Assembly: GCA_016293915.1 (NCBI GenBank)
Contig: JAEDCY010000005.1
Location: forward strand, 1-64,000
Direction: 5' to 3'
Length of the DNA stretch: 64,000 nucleotides
Source: Treponema sp.
Lineage (GTDB): Bacteria > Spirochaetota > Spirochaetia > Treponematales > Treponemataceae
Of the stretch, positions 57,992-64,000 are shown one piece after another. Both the position numbers and the translations under genes were made by a program. The notes below the pieces were generated by a model, which saw only the letters and a list, made by a program, of their open reading frames with translations, had not been told where the DNA came from and did no database searches. Position 1 is the stretch's first letter. Every line of letters starts with the position of its first letter.

Positions 57992-58090
57992 AATCTAAAA
58001 AGACGGAAAATCTCTTGAAATTAATCTGATAAGATATACAATATTTCATAAAATGATTAGATATAATCATCTTTTGAATCTTTTAAGATT
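57992..58090. promoter_or_regulatory. AATCT-N4-AGATT palindromes at the second XRE gene
   Basis: AATCT-TTTA-AGATT at 58077-58090 is perfect; AATCT-GATA-AGATA at 58023-58036 has one mismatch; AATCT-AAAA-AGACG at 57992-58005 is a poorer third. A separate palindrome TGATTA-GATA-TAATCA lies at 58054-58069. The 5-4-5 layout matches the sites at the paralogue but with different arms. Confidence 0.55.
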
Positions 58091-58113
58091 ATATTTTTAT
58101 TCAGGTTTTCCGT

Positions 58114-58481
58114 ATGAAATCAGCAACATCTATAACTTCTTCAAAAATAGAATGGCTTGCGTCATTACGTGGGCTTGCGGCTTTCTTGGTTTTTGTTAGT
58201 CATTTGAATAATATATCTGTAAATTCACAGGTGCTTTTTATTATTGGACGAATGCGGGTAGTAGCATTTTTCTTAATAACAGGCGAATTGGATTTACATT
58301 CTTTTTAGGGGCTGAAATACCAGTAATCTTATTTGAAAAGTTTTTCAGCTTTGATAGTATGAATAATCTTGTAGTATGCCTTGTAAAATTTATTTTGGCT
58401 TTTATTTTTGCTGAACTGATTACATGGATATTTGAAAAGCCGGTGTTATTACTTGGAAAGAAACTGGAAGAACGAATTTAA
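58114..58481 (+). pseudogene. Acyltransferase family 3 gene with large internal deletion
   Basis: The 5' part (KIEWLASLRGLAAFLVFVSH) is the first membrane helix and catalytic R-x10-H region of AT3 (OafA-like) glycan acyltransferases, ending with a TAG at 58306-58308. Beyond it the sequence resumes as a different frame segment with LVKFILAFIFAELITWIFEK, the last helix and FEKP motif of the same family, to a TAA at 58481. About 250 residues in between are gone. Originally a surface-glycan O-acyltransferase. Confidence 0.7.
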
Positions 58482-58494
58482 ATTGTTTACACTG

Positions 58495-58610
58495 CGTGAG
58501 GGATTGGAGGGGTGAGCGAAGCGAAAACATGCCGAAGGCATGGTCGGAGGCGAGAGCCGGAGCCCCGCAAAGCCCGACCGAAGCGAAGCGACGGGCACGC
58601 CCAAATCAAA
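58495..58610. repeat. GC-rich hairpin repeat upstream of glpK
   Basis: GC-rich island between AT-rich flanks, containing CATGCC-GAA-GGCATG and repeated GAAGCGA units (GAGCGAAGCGAAAAC, CGAAGCGAAGCGACGGGC). It resembles dispersed rRNA-leader-like or housekeeping repeats of treponemes and partly echoes 41580-41605 (GTTGGAGCGAGGGG). It is open in the glpK frame but encodes no plausible protein. Confidence 0.55.
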
Positions 58611-58634
58611 GTTCAAATAAATTTGCTTTCCTCT

Positions 58635-58651
58635 GATAGTAATGCTATCAT
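58635..58651. promoter_or_regulatory. Small palindrome before glpK
   Basis: TGATAG-TAATG-CTATCA, ending 3 nt before the AGAGGT ribosome-binding site. Could be an operator for the glycerol genes or an RNA hairpin near the start; no protein can be assigned. Confidence 0.35.
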
Positions 58652-58658
58652 AAGAGGT

Positions 58659-60155
58659 ATGAACGATAAGAAAAAATATGTGATTTCGCTTGATGAGGGT
58701 ACGACTTCCTGCCGTGCTGTGGTTTATGATAAAAACGGTGCGCCGCTTGGTTCTAAGCAGAGGGAGTTTACTCAGATTTATCCTAAGCCGGGCTGGGTTG
58801 AGCACGATGCTGAAGAAATTTTTAAGTGTCAGCTTAAGGTTCTCCAGAGTCTTTTAATCGAAAAGGAAATCAGGCATGACGAGATTGCCGCAATTGGAAT
58901 TACCAATCAGCGTGAAACGGTTGTTATCTGGGATAAAAAGACTGGTAAGCCTGTGTATAATGCGGTTGTCTGGCAGTGCCGTCGTACAGCAGATTACTGC
59001 GAGAGTCTTATGAAGGAGGGCTGGACGGAAAAGATTCGTTCCAAGACCGGCCTGTTAATTGACGCTTATTTTTCAGCAACAAAAATCAAATGGATTTTAG
59101 ACAATGTGCCTGGCCTGCGTGAGCGGGCTGAGCGAGGTGAGCTTCTTGCGGGTACTATTGATACCTGGCTTATCTGGAAGCTTAGTGGAGGGCGGGCTCA
59201 TGTTACTGACTATACTAATGCCAGCCGCACTATGCTTTTTAATATTTACAAGCTTGACTGGGATGATGAGTTTTTGAACTTGCTTGGGATTCCGCGATGT
59301 CTTTTGCCTGAGGTTTGTGATTCTTCATGTATTTACGCTGAGACTGATTCTGAGATCTGCGGCTTTAGTGTTCCTCTTGCTTCAGCTGTGGGTGATCAGC
59401 AGGCAGCTCTTTTTGGTCAGGGCTGTTTTAATAAAGGTGATGCTAAAAATACTTACGGAACCGGCTGCTTTATGCTTATGAATACCGGCGACAAGCCGGT
59501 TGCTTCTAAACAGCTGCTTACGACAATAGCGCTTGGTATGAAGGGCAAGGTTGAGTATGCGCTTGAGGGAAGTGTCTTTATTGGAGGGGCAGTAATCAAG
59601 TGGCTGCGTGATGAAGTGGAGCTGATTTCCAGCGCGCCGGAGATTGACAGGCTTGCAGAGAGTGTGCCTGATTCTAACGGCTGTTATCTGGTTCCTGCCT
59701 TTGTAGGTCTTGGAACTCCTTACTGGGATATGTATGCCCGTGGAACTATTGTTGGCTTGACTCGCGGTGTAAAAAAGGCTCATATCTGCCGTGCTGCCCT
59801 TGAAGGAATTGCCTACGAGGTGCGCGACGTTTTAGACACAATGGTTGCTGATTCCAGAACTCCTATTAATACCTTGAACGTAGATGGCGGGGCCTGCGTC
59901 AGCAATATCATGATGCAGTTCCAATCTGATATTTTGAATACTAAGGTTTGCCGGCCTAAGAATGTTGAGACTACGGCTCTGGGTGCCGCTTACCTTGCGG
60001 GACTTGCTGTGGGCTTCTGGGAAAGTAAAGAAGAAATTTTGCAGCGCCGCGAGACTGAAAGACTTTTTGAGCCTTCTATGAGTTCGGGCCAGCGTGATGA
60101 ACTTTATGCCGGCTGGAAGAAGGCGGTAGAAAAAGCTAAGGGCTGGGCTGAGTAG
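58659..60155 (+). CDS. glpK: Glycerol kinase
   Basis: 498 residues from the ATG at 58659 ([20 protein letters not shown]), preceded by AGAGGT; the longer frame upstream is repeat [83 protein letters not shown] and [17 protein letters not shown] are the FGGY/GlpK blocks. It phosphorylates glycerol to glycerol-3-phosphate with ATP. First gene of a glycerol operon. Confidence 0.95.
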   Translation: MNDKKKYVISLDEGTTSCRAVVYDKNGAPLGSKQREFTQIYPKPGWVEHDAEEIFKCQLKVLQSLLIEKEIRHDEIAAIGITNQRETVVIWDKKTGKPVYNAVVWQCRRTADYCESLMKEGWTEKIRSKTGLLIDAYFSATKIKWILDNVPGLRERAERGELLAGTIDTWLIWKLSGGRAHVTDYTNASRTMLFNIYKLDWDDEFLNLLGIPRCLLPEVCDSSCIYAETDSEICGFSVPLASAVGDQQAALFGQGCFNKGDAKNTYGTGCFMLMNTGDKPVASKQLLTTIALGMKGKVEYALEGSVFIGGAVIKWLRDEVELISSAPEIDRLAESVPDSNGCYLVPAFVGLGTPYWDMYARGTIVGLTRGVKKAHICRAALEGIAYEVRDVLDTMVADSRTPINTLNVDGGACVSNIMMQFQSDILNTKVCRPKNVETTALGAAYLAGLAVGFWESKEEILQRRETERLFEPSMSSGQRDELYAGWKKAVEKAKGWAE

Positions 60156-60160
60156 GAAAT

Positions 60161-60204
60161 CGGTGGTTGAGTGCTTTGCGAAGCGAAGTGTATCGAAACC
60201 ACCG
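60161..60204. repeat. TGGTTTCGATACACT...ACTCAACCA hairpin repeat, copy 2
   Basis: CGGTGGTT (60161-60168) pairs with AACCACCG (60197-60204); the inner part is the reverse complement of the repeat at 43311-43346 with a few changes (GTATCGAAACCA, TTGAGTGCTT). It lies between glpK and the dehydrogenase gene. Confidence 0.75.
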
Positions 60205-60221
60205 GAACTTGTGAGGTGTTT

Positions 60222-61703
60222 ATGATTTACGATGTAGCGATAATTGGCGGGGGCATTGTGGGTGCTTGTATTGCCCGGGAGCTTTCAAAATATAAAGGTC
60301 AGTTTTGTATTATTGAGAAGGCAGATGATGTAGCTTGCGGAACTTCTAAAGCTAACTCGGGAATTGTTCATGCGGGCTTTGATGCCAAGCCAGACACTCT
60401 GATGGCAAAGCTCAATGTCGAGGGTGCTGCAATGTACCCGGAGCTGGCAAAGGCACTTCATTTTGATTATAAGAATAATGGCTCTCTGGTTATTGCTTTT
60501 ACTGATGATGACATGGAGCATGTTCAAAAGCTTTACGAGCGTGGCCAGGCTAATGGTGTGCCGGCCCTTCGTGTAATTGATGGTGAAGAACTTCATAAAC
60601 TGGAACCGAGTGTAAGTGAGGAAGCCTGCGGGGCCCTGCTTGCAGAATCTGCCGGAATTGTAAGCCCTTATATGGCAACCTGGGCTTTTGCGGAAAATGC
60701 TGTAATGAATGGAGTAAAGCTCTTCAGGGAAACAGAAGTTCATGGAATAGAAAAGAATGAAGTTTCTGGCGGGGCAGAAAGTGGCGCCGGGCTTTTTACA
60801 ATCCACACGGGAAAAAGCGACATTCAGGCAAAGTGCGTGGTAAATGCCGCGGGCCTTTATGCAGATAAGATTTCTGCAATGGTGGGGGCGCGGGATTTTG
60901 TAATTAAGCCTCGTCGTGGAGAATACTATCTGCTTGATAATAAATGTGCTTCGCTTGCAAGCCATACACTTTTTCAGACTCCAGATAAAATGGGTAAGGG
61001 TGTGTTAGTTACACCTACCGTGGACGGAAATATATTGTCTGGCCCGACAGCGGCCGATGGAGACGACAAATCTGCAACGGAAACTACAGCTGCCGGCCAG
61101 GATGAGGTTTTCAGAAAATCAGGAAAAACTATTCCGGATATTCCACGCCGCAATATAATCAACTCTTTTGCGGGAGTGCGTGCCCTTGCTTACAATGCGG
61201 ACGGTACTCCGGTGAATGATTTTATTATTGAAGAAGATGCAAAGGTGCGCGGTTTTGTGAATGTTGGGGGAATCTGTTCGCCAGGCCTTACTGCCGCTCC
61301 TGCAATTGGAGTATATGTAGCTGATATCATAGAAAAAATCCGCGGACAGGCCTGGGATAAGAATCCTGATTTTGTTGGTGTGCGTAAGGGAATTGAATCC
61401 TTTAAGGATGCAGATGACCAGCGCCGTGCCCAGCTGATTGAAGAAAATCCTTTGTATGGCAGAATAATCTGCCGCTGTGAAATGATTACCGAGGGTGAGA
61501 TTGTTGCGGCAATTAAGTCTCCGGTTGGGGCTGTGGATCTGGATGGTGTAAAACGTCGTACCAGAGCCGGTATGGGACGCTGTCAGAGCGGCTTCTGCTC
61601 ACCTCGTGTTACAGAGATTTTGAGCCGTGAGCTTGGCATTCCTATGACAGATGTCCGAAAGAACGGCGGTTGTTCATACATTTTGACGGGCAAGACACGC
61701 TAG
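60222..61703 (+). CDS. FAD-dependent glycerol-3-phosphate dehydrogenase-like protein (GlpA type)
   Basis: 493 residues from the ATG at 60222 (MIYDVAIIGGGIVGACIARE), after GAGGTG; the upstream frame is repeat sequence. The FAD-binding GxGxxG, KANSGIVHAGFDAKPDTLMA, VVNAAGLYADKISAMVG and NSFAGVRALA fit the DAO-type dehydrogenase family that includes GlpA and LhgO. The C-terminal 90 residues are a BFD-like iron-sulfur module (IICRCEMITEGEIVAAI, RAGMGRCQSGFCSPRVTEIL). With the next two genes it should oxidise glycerol-3-phosphate to dihydroxyacetone phosphate anaerobically. An L-2-hydroxyglutarate-type substrate is possible but less likely beside glpK. Confidence 0.88.
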   Translation: MIYDVAIIGGGIVGACIARELSKYKGQFCIIEKADDVACGTSKANSGIVHAGFDAKPDTLMAKLNVEGAAMYPELAKALHFDYKNNGSLVIAFTDDDMEHVQKLYERGQANGVPALRVIDGEELHKLEPSVSEEACGALLAESAGIVSPYMATWAFAENAVMNGVKLFRETEVHGIEKNEVSGGAESGAGLFTIHTGKSDIQAKCVVNAAGLYADKISAMVGARDFVIKPRRGEYYLLDNKCASLASHTLFQTPDKMGKGVLVTPTVDGNILSGPTAADGDDKSATETTAAGQDEVFRKSGKTIPDIPRRNIINSFAGVRALAYNADGTPVNDFIIEEDAKVRGFVNVGGICSPGLTAAPAIGVYVADIIEKIRGQAWDKNPDFVGVRKGIESFKDADDQRRAQLIEENPLYGRIICRCEMITEGEIVAAIKSPVGAVDLDGVKRRTRAGMGRCQSGFCSPRVTEILSRELGIPMTDVRKNGGCSYILTGKTR

Positions 61704-61710
61704 CTTTTCA

Positions 61711-61770
61711 GTCATTCCGAACTGGATTCGGAATCTAATATTATAGATGCTGAAACGAGTTCAGCATGAC
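61711..61770. repeat. 60-bp double-hairpin repeat
   Basis: GTCATTCC...GCATGAC. Two stems: ATTCCGAA-CTGGA-TTCGGAAT and ATGCTGAA-ACGAG-TTCAGCAT, joined by TCTAATATTATAGA. The outer halves match the ends of the 190-bp elements, and the architecture matches 164-222. Lies between two genes of the glycerol operon. Confidence 0.8.
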
Positions 61771-61790
61771 AGATAATAGGATGGAATTAT

Positions 61791-63083
61791 ATGGAACTGA
61801 AATATGATATTGTTGTAATAGGTGGCGGCCCTGCCGGAATGGCGGCGGCAATTGCGGCAAAAAAAGCTGGAAGTGACAGCATTTTGATTTTAGAGCGGGA
61901 TACGAGAATTGGCGGAATCCTTCTGCAGTGTATTCATAACGGATTCGGACTTCATTATTTTGGTGAGGAGCTGACAGGCCCTGAGTATGCGGCCCGCTTT
62001 TCTGACCAAGTAAATCAGCTTGGAATTGAATATAAAACTGACACCATGGTGCTGGAGGTGGAAAAGGAAAGTACGCCAGGGCAGGGGCATACGGTTACGG
62101 CAATCAACACTGTAGATGGTCTTATGCACATTAAGGCAAAGGCTGTTGTGCTGGCTACCGGTTGTCGTGAGAGAACCCGCGGTGCCCTTATCATCCCTGG
62201 AACCCGCCCTGCCGGTATTTTTACTGCGGGTGCGGCTCAGCGTTTTGTAAATATCGACGGTTATATGCCCGGCCGCAAGGTTGTAATTCTTGGCTCCGGT
62301 GATATCGGTTTGATTATGGCAAGGCGCCTCACACTGGAAGGTGCCGAGGTAAAGCTTGTATGCGAGGTTATGCCTTTCAGTTCGGGCCTGCGACGAAATA
62401 TTGTTCAGTGTGTTGAAAACTTTAATATTCCATTGAAGTTCAGCCACACGATTGTAAAGATTCACGGAAAGGAGCGGGTAGAGGGAGTGACTGTTGCGGC
62501 AGTGGATTCTAACCGTAAGCCTATTGCCGGAACCGAAGAGTTTATTGAATGTGATACACTGCTTCTTTCGGTTGGCCTTATTCCGGAGAACGAAATTGCC
62601 AGCGGATGTAAAATTGCAATTGATTCTGCTACCAGCGGCCCTGTTGTAAATGAGCATATGCAGTCTTCTGTGCCGGGCATTTTTGCTTGCGGAAATACAG
62701 TTCACGTTCACGACCTGGTAGACTTTGTAACTGCTGAAAGCCTTCGTGCCGGAGAAAATGCCGCAAAATATGTTCAGGGAAAAATCACTGCGAGCGGAGA
62801 AAAAATCATCCTGCGCCCAGGAAACCGTGTGCGCTACACTGTGCCTCAGTATATTGAGTCCCGCGAGCAGGAAGGAAATGTTTCCATCATGTTCCGTGTA
62901 ACAGATGTCTATAAGGATGTTTACGTGGAAGTTTCCAGCGGCAATGAGGTGTTAAAATCAATCAGAAAAAAGGTTGTGCGCCCTGGCGAAATGCAGGTAG
63001 TTGAACTTGCTCCAGATCAGATAGAAAGCGCCGGAGTAGATATCACCGTTTCAATCCAGCTTCCACAGGAGGTAGCAGAATGA
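61791..63083 (+). CDS. FAD-dependent oxidoreductase (pyridine nucleotide-disulphide type), GlpB-like partner
   Basis: 430 residues. DIVVIGGGPAGMAAAIAAKK is the FAD motif, VVLATGCRERTRGAL the flavoprotein ATG motif, KVVILGSGDIGLIMARRLTL the NAD(P)H-binding GxGxxG, and GIFACGNTVHVHDLVDFVT the closing GD-like motif. Each member of this triad (GlpA-like, this protein, DUF1667) recurs in anaerobes beside glpK; this subunit probably passes electrons from glycerol-3-phosphate to a soluble or iron-sulfur acceptor. Coupled by ATGA to the next gene. Confidence 0.88.
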   Translation: MELKYDIVVIGGGPAGMAAAIAAKKAGSDSILILERDTRIGGILLQCIHNGFGLHYFGEELTGPEYAARFSDQVNQLGIEYKTDTMVLEVEKESTPGQGHTVTAINTVDGLMHIKAKAVVLATGCRERTRGALIIPGTRPAGIFTAGAAQRFVNIDGYMPGRKVVILGSGDIGLIMARRLTLEGAEVKLVCEVMPFSSGLRRNIVQCVENFNIPLKFSHTIVKIHGKERVEGVTVAAVDSNRKPIAGTEEFIECDTLLLSVGLIPENEIASGCKIAIDSATSGPVVNEHMQSSVPGIFACGNTVHVHDLVDFVTAESLRAGENAAKYVQGKITASGEKIILRPGNRVRYTVPQYIESREQEGNVSIMFRVTDVYKDVYVEVSSGNEVLKSIRKKVVRPGEMQVVELAPDQIESAGVDITVSIQLPQEVAE

Positions 63084-63499
63084 TGGAAAATACAAATCAG
63101 ACATCAGACGAAATCCGCCGCGAAAAAATCCCTCTTACCTGCATAATCTGCCCAATGGGCTGTTCAATGGAAGTAACGGTAGAAACAGATGCCGCCGGCC
63201 ACAAAAAAGTCACAGCAGTAAAAGACAACGGCTGCAAACGCGGCGAACAGTATGCATCAAAAGAACTGCAGAATCCGACGCGTACACTCACTACTACAAT
63301 AAAAGTTGAGGGCGGCGTTTTGCCCCTTGTGCCGGTAAAAACTGCGGGCGAAGTGCCCAAGGCAAGCCTTCTCCAGTGCATGGAAGTTGTACGCCGTGCC
63401 AGCTGCAAGGCCCCCGTAAAACGCGGTGATATACTGCTTTACGACCTGCTTGGTACTGGCATCAACGTAATTGCCTGCGCGGATGTAGATAGAAGATAA
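63080..63499 (+). CDS. DUF1667 protein (small iron-sulfur partner)
   Basis: 139 residues. LTCIICPMGCSMEVTVE (CxxCxxxC) and GCKRGEQYASKELQNPTRTL are the DUF1667 signature, with four conserved Cys likely to bind a cluster. TIKVEGGVLPLVPVKTAGEV follows, as in the family. Always found after the two oxidoreductase genes in such operons. The start at 63080 has a second ATG directly after it; either may be used. Confidence 0.9.
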   Translation: MMENTNQTSDEIRREKIPLTCIICPMGCSMEVTVETDAAGHKKVTAVKDNGCKRGEQYASKELQNPTRTLTTTIKVEGGVLPLVPVKTAGEVPKASLLQCMEVVRRASCKAPVKRGDILLYDLLGTGINVIACADVDRR

Positions 63500-63500
63500 A

Positions 63501-63561
63501 TAACAAAAATTTGATAATTACCCTATGTGATATGTTATAATTAACAAAAATTTGATAATTA
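63501..63561 (+). promoter_or_regulatory. hipBA promoter with two 20-bp direct repeats
   Basis: TAACAAAAATTTGATAATTA occurs at 63501-63520 and, identical, at 63542-63561, 41 bp apart start to start. TATAAT (63536-63541) lies between them and TTGATA (63511-63516), within the first repeat, is the -35 with a 19-nt spacer. Repeat 1 covers the -35 and repeat 2 follows the -10, an ideal layout for autorepression by HipB. Confidence 0.75.
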
Positions 63562-63599
63562 ACTTTACAAGTACTTAAAAATGATGTAGATTAATACTG

Positions 63600-63956
63600 A
63601 TGAAGATAAACAAAGGCTTGTCAGATTCAGATATTCTCATTGAAATAGGAAAACGCATAAAGGCAGCACGCATAAGAAAATCATATACTCAGGCTCAGCT
63701 TGCAGAAATTTCCGGCGTATCGAAAGGAACGGTTGCAAATATAGAAAGCGGCGAAAGCGTTCAGTTTGGAACTCTTCTAAAAATCCTGCGAGAACTTGAA
63801 TGCATAAACGCTCTTGAACTTCTGCTTCCGTCTTCAGAAAGCAGCCCTATGGAACTGATTCAGGCAAAATATCAGCATGAGCGTCAGAGAGTAAGGTCTG
63901 TGGCTTCGGCTGCCCCCAAATATAAAGAGGGCTGGAAATGGGGAGAAGATGAATGA
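63600..63956 (+). CDS. hipB: HipB-like XRE antitoxin/regulator
   Basis: 118 residues. Helix-turn-helix RKSYTQAQLAEISGVSKGTV then ANIESGESVQFGTLLKILRE, LECINALELLLP are the HipB pattern. The basic tail is longer than in E. coli HipB. ATGA overlap joins it to the hipA-like gene. It would bind the direct repeats upstream and neutralise HipA. Confidence 0.85.
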   Translation: MKINKGLSDSDILIEIGKRIKAARIRKSYTQAQLAEISGVSKGTVANIESGESVQFGTLLKILRELECINALELLLPSSESSPMELIQAKYQHERQRVRSVASAAPKYKEGWKWGEDE

Positions 63957-64000
63957 AAACAAATGCCGAAGTAAAGCTCTGGGGAACAACAATAGGCGCC
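63953..64000 (+). CDS. hipA: HipA-like kinase toxin (5' end only)
   Basis: Only 16 residues are visible (MKTNAEVKLWGTTIGA). VKLWGTTIG matches the N-terminal V-x-L-x-G-x-x-I-G of HipA serine/threonine kinases. Overlap with hipB and gene order support the call; the rest lies beyond the window. Confidence 0.7.
   Translation, partial: MKTNAEVKLWGTTIGA

Noticed and set aside
58512..58658. Longer start for glpK (49 extra codons)
   Set aside because: Encoded by GC-rich hairpin repeat; the ATG at 58659 has a ribosome-binding site and the family N-terminus.
61890..62711. 273-codon antisense frame in the FAD oxidoreductase gene
   Set aside because: Opposite a gene with intact FAD and NAD motifs; no family resemblance or start signal.

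Overview
The window looks like chromosomal DNA of a host-associated or rumen-type Treponema (Spirochaetota). The evidence is: two adjacent FlaA flagellar-sheath genes; a cheA / cheW-cheR fusion / cheX / cheY operon of the treponeme type; a compact division cluster mraZ-rsmH-ftsL-murF-ftsW-ftsQ-ftsA-ftsZ followed by a recombinase, a TPR lipoprotein, dprA and topA (from memory, close to the T. pallidum order); AT-rich codon use; and many short gene overlaps. No tRNA, rRNA or CRISPR array was recognised.

Layout. 1-1.9 kb: the 3' end of a YhcC-type radical SAM gene carrying an in-frame repeat insertion, an Rpn-family nuclease and a small XRE repressor with three matching palindromes. 1.9-12.3 kb: a tightly overlapped surface-glycan operon with a flippase (Wzx), a polymerase (Wzy), an epimerase, an acyltransferase and several glycosyltransferases, including an adjacent GT11 (alpha-1,2-fucosyltransferase family) and GT6 (ABO blood-group transferase family) pair. 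It ends in a scar of gene fragments. 12.8-16.5 kb: parE with a histone-like N-terminal tail, argF with an altered catalytic motif, and an ACT-domain gene. 16.8-25.1 kb: an EAL phosphodiesterase, dgt, a hybrid histidine kinase, a decayed FIST gene, an OFA-type transporter and an outer-membrane protein. 25.3-30.2 kb: the chemotaxis operon. 30.5-41.4 kb: an atypical response regulator, malQ, a two-component system whose kinase has a LacI-like sugar-binding sensor, a split chromate transporter, deoD, a nucleotidyltransferase, manA, a membrane protein and fba. 41.8-43.2 kb: two flaA genes. 44.2-57.1 kb: division, recombination and topoisomerase genes. 57.1-64 kb: a possible nuclease gene, a second XRE repressor beside a gutted acyltransferase, a glycerol operon (glpK, GlpA-like, FAD oxidoreductase, DUF1667), and a hipBA module cut by the window end.

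Three layers sit on top of the genes. (1) Dispersed repeats: a 190-bp element with imperfect terminal inverted repeats (two copies), a short double-hairpin relative (two copies, one inside a coding region), a hairpin repeat (two copies), and a 93-bp element with three copies that each start at the stop codon of the upstream gene, in the same orientation, with a central stem that varies in a pairing-preserving way. (2) Promoters whose -10 box lies 6-8 nt before the start codon with no ribosome-binding site, mainly before signalling genes, implying leaderless mRNAs. (3) Self-consistent operator sets: AATGA-N4-TCATT and AATCT-N4-AGATT palindromes at the two paralogous XRE genes, four AAGTGG boxes at exact 10-bp spacing before mraZ, and a 20-bp direct repeat around the hipB promoter.

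The strongest candidates for something undescribed are the 93-bp 3'-end element, the possible blood-group-like glycan pair in a spirochaete, and the paired XRE/glycan-locus regulation. All functions here are read from sequence by eye; no database search was run.
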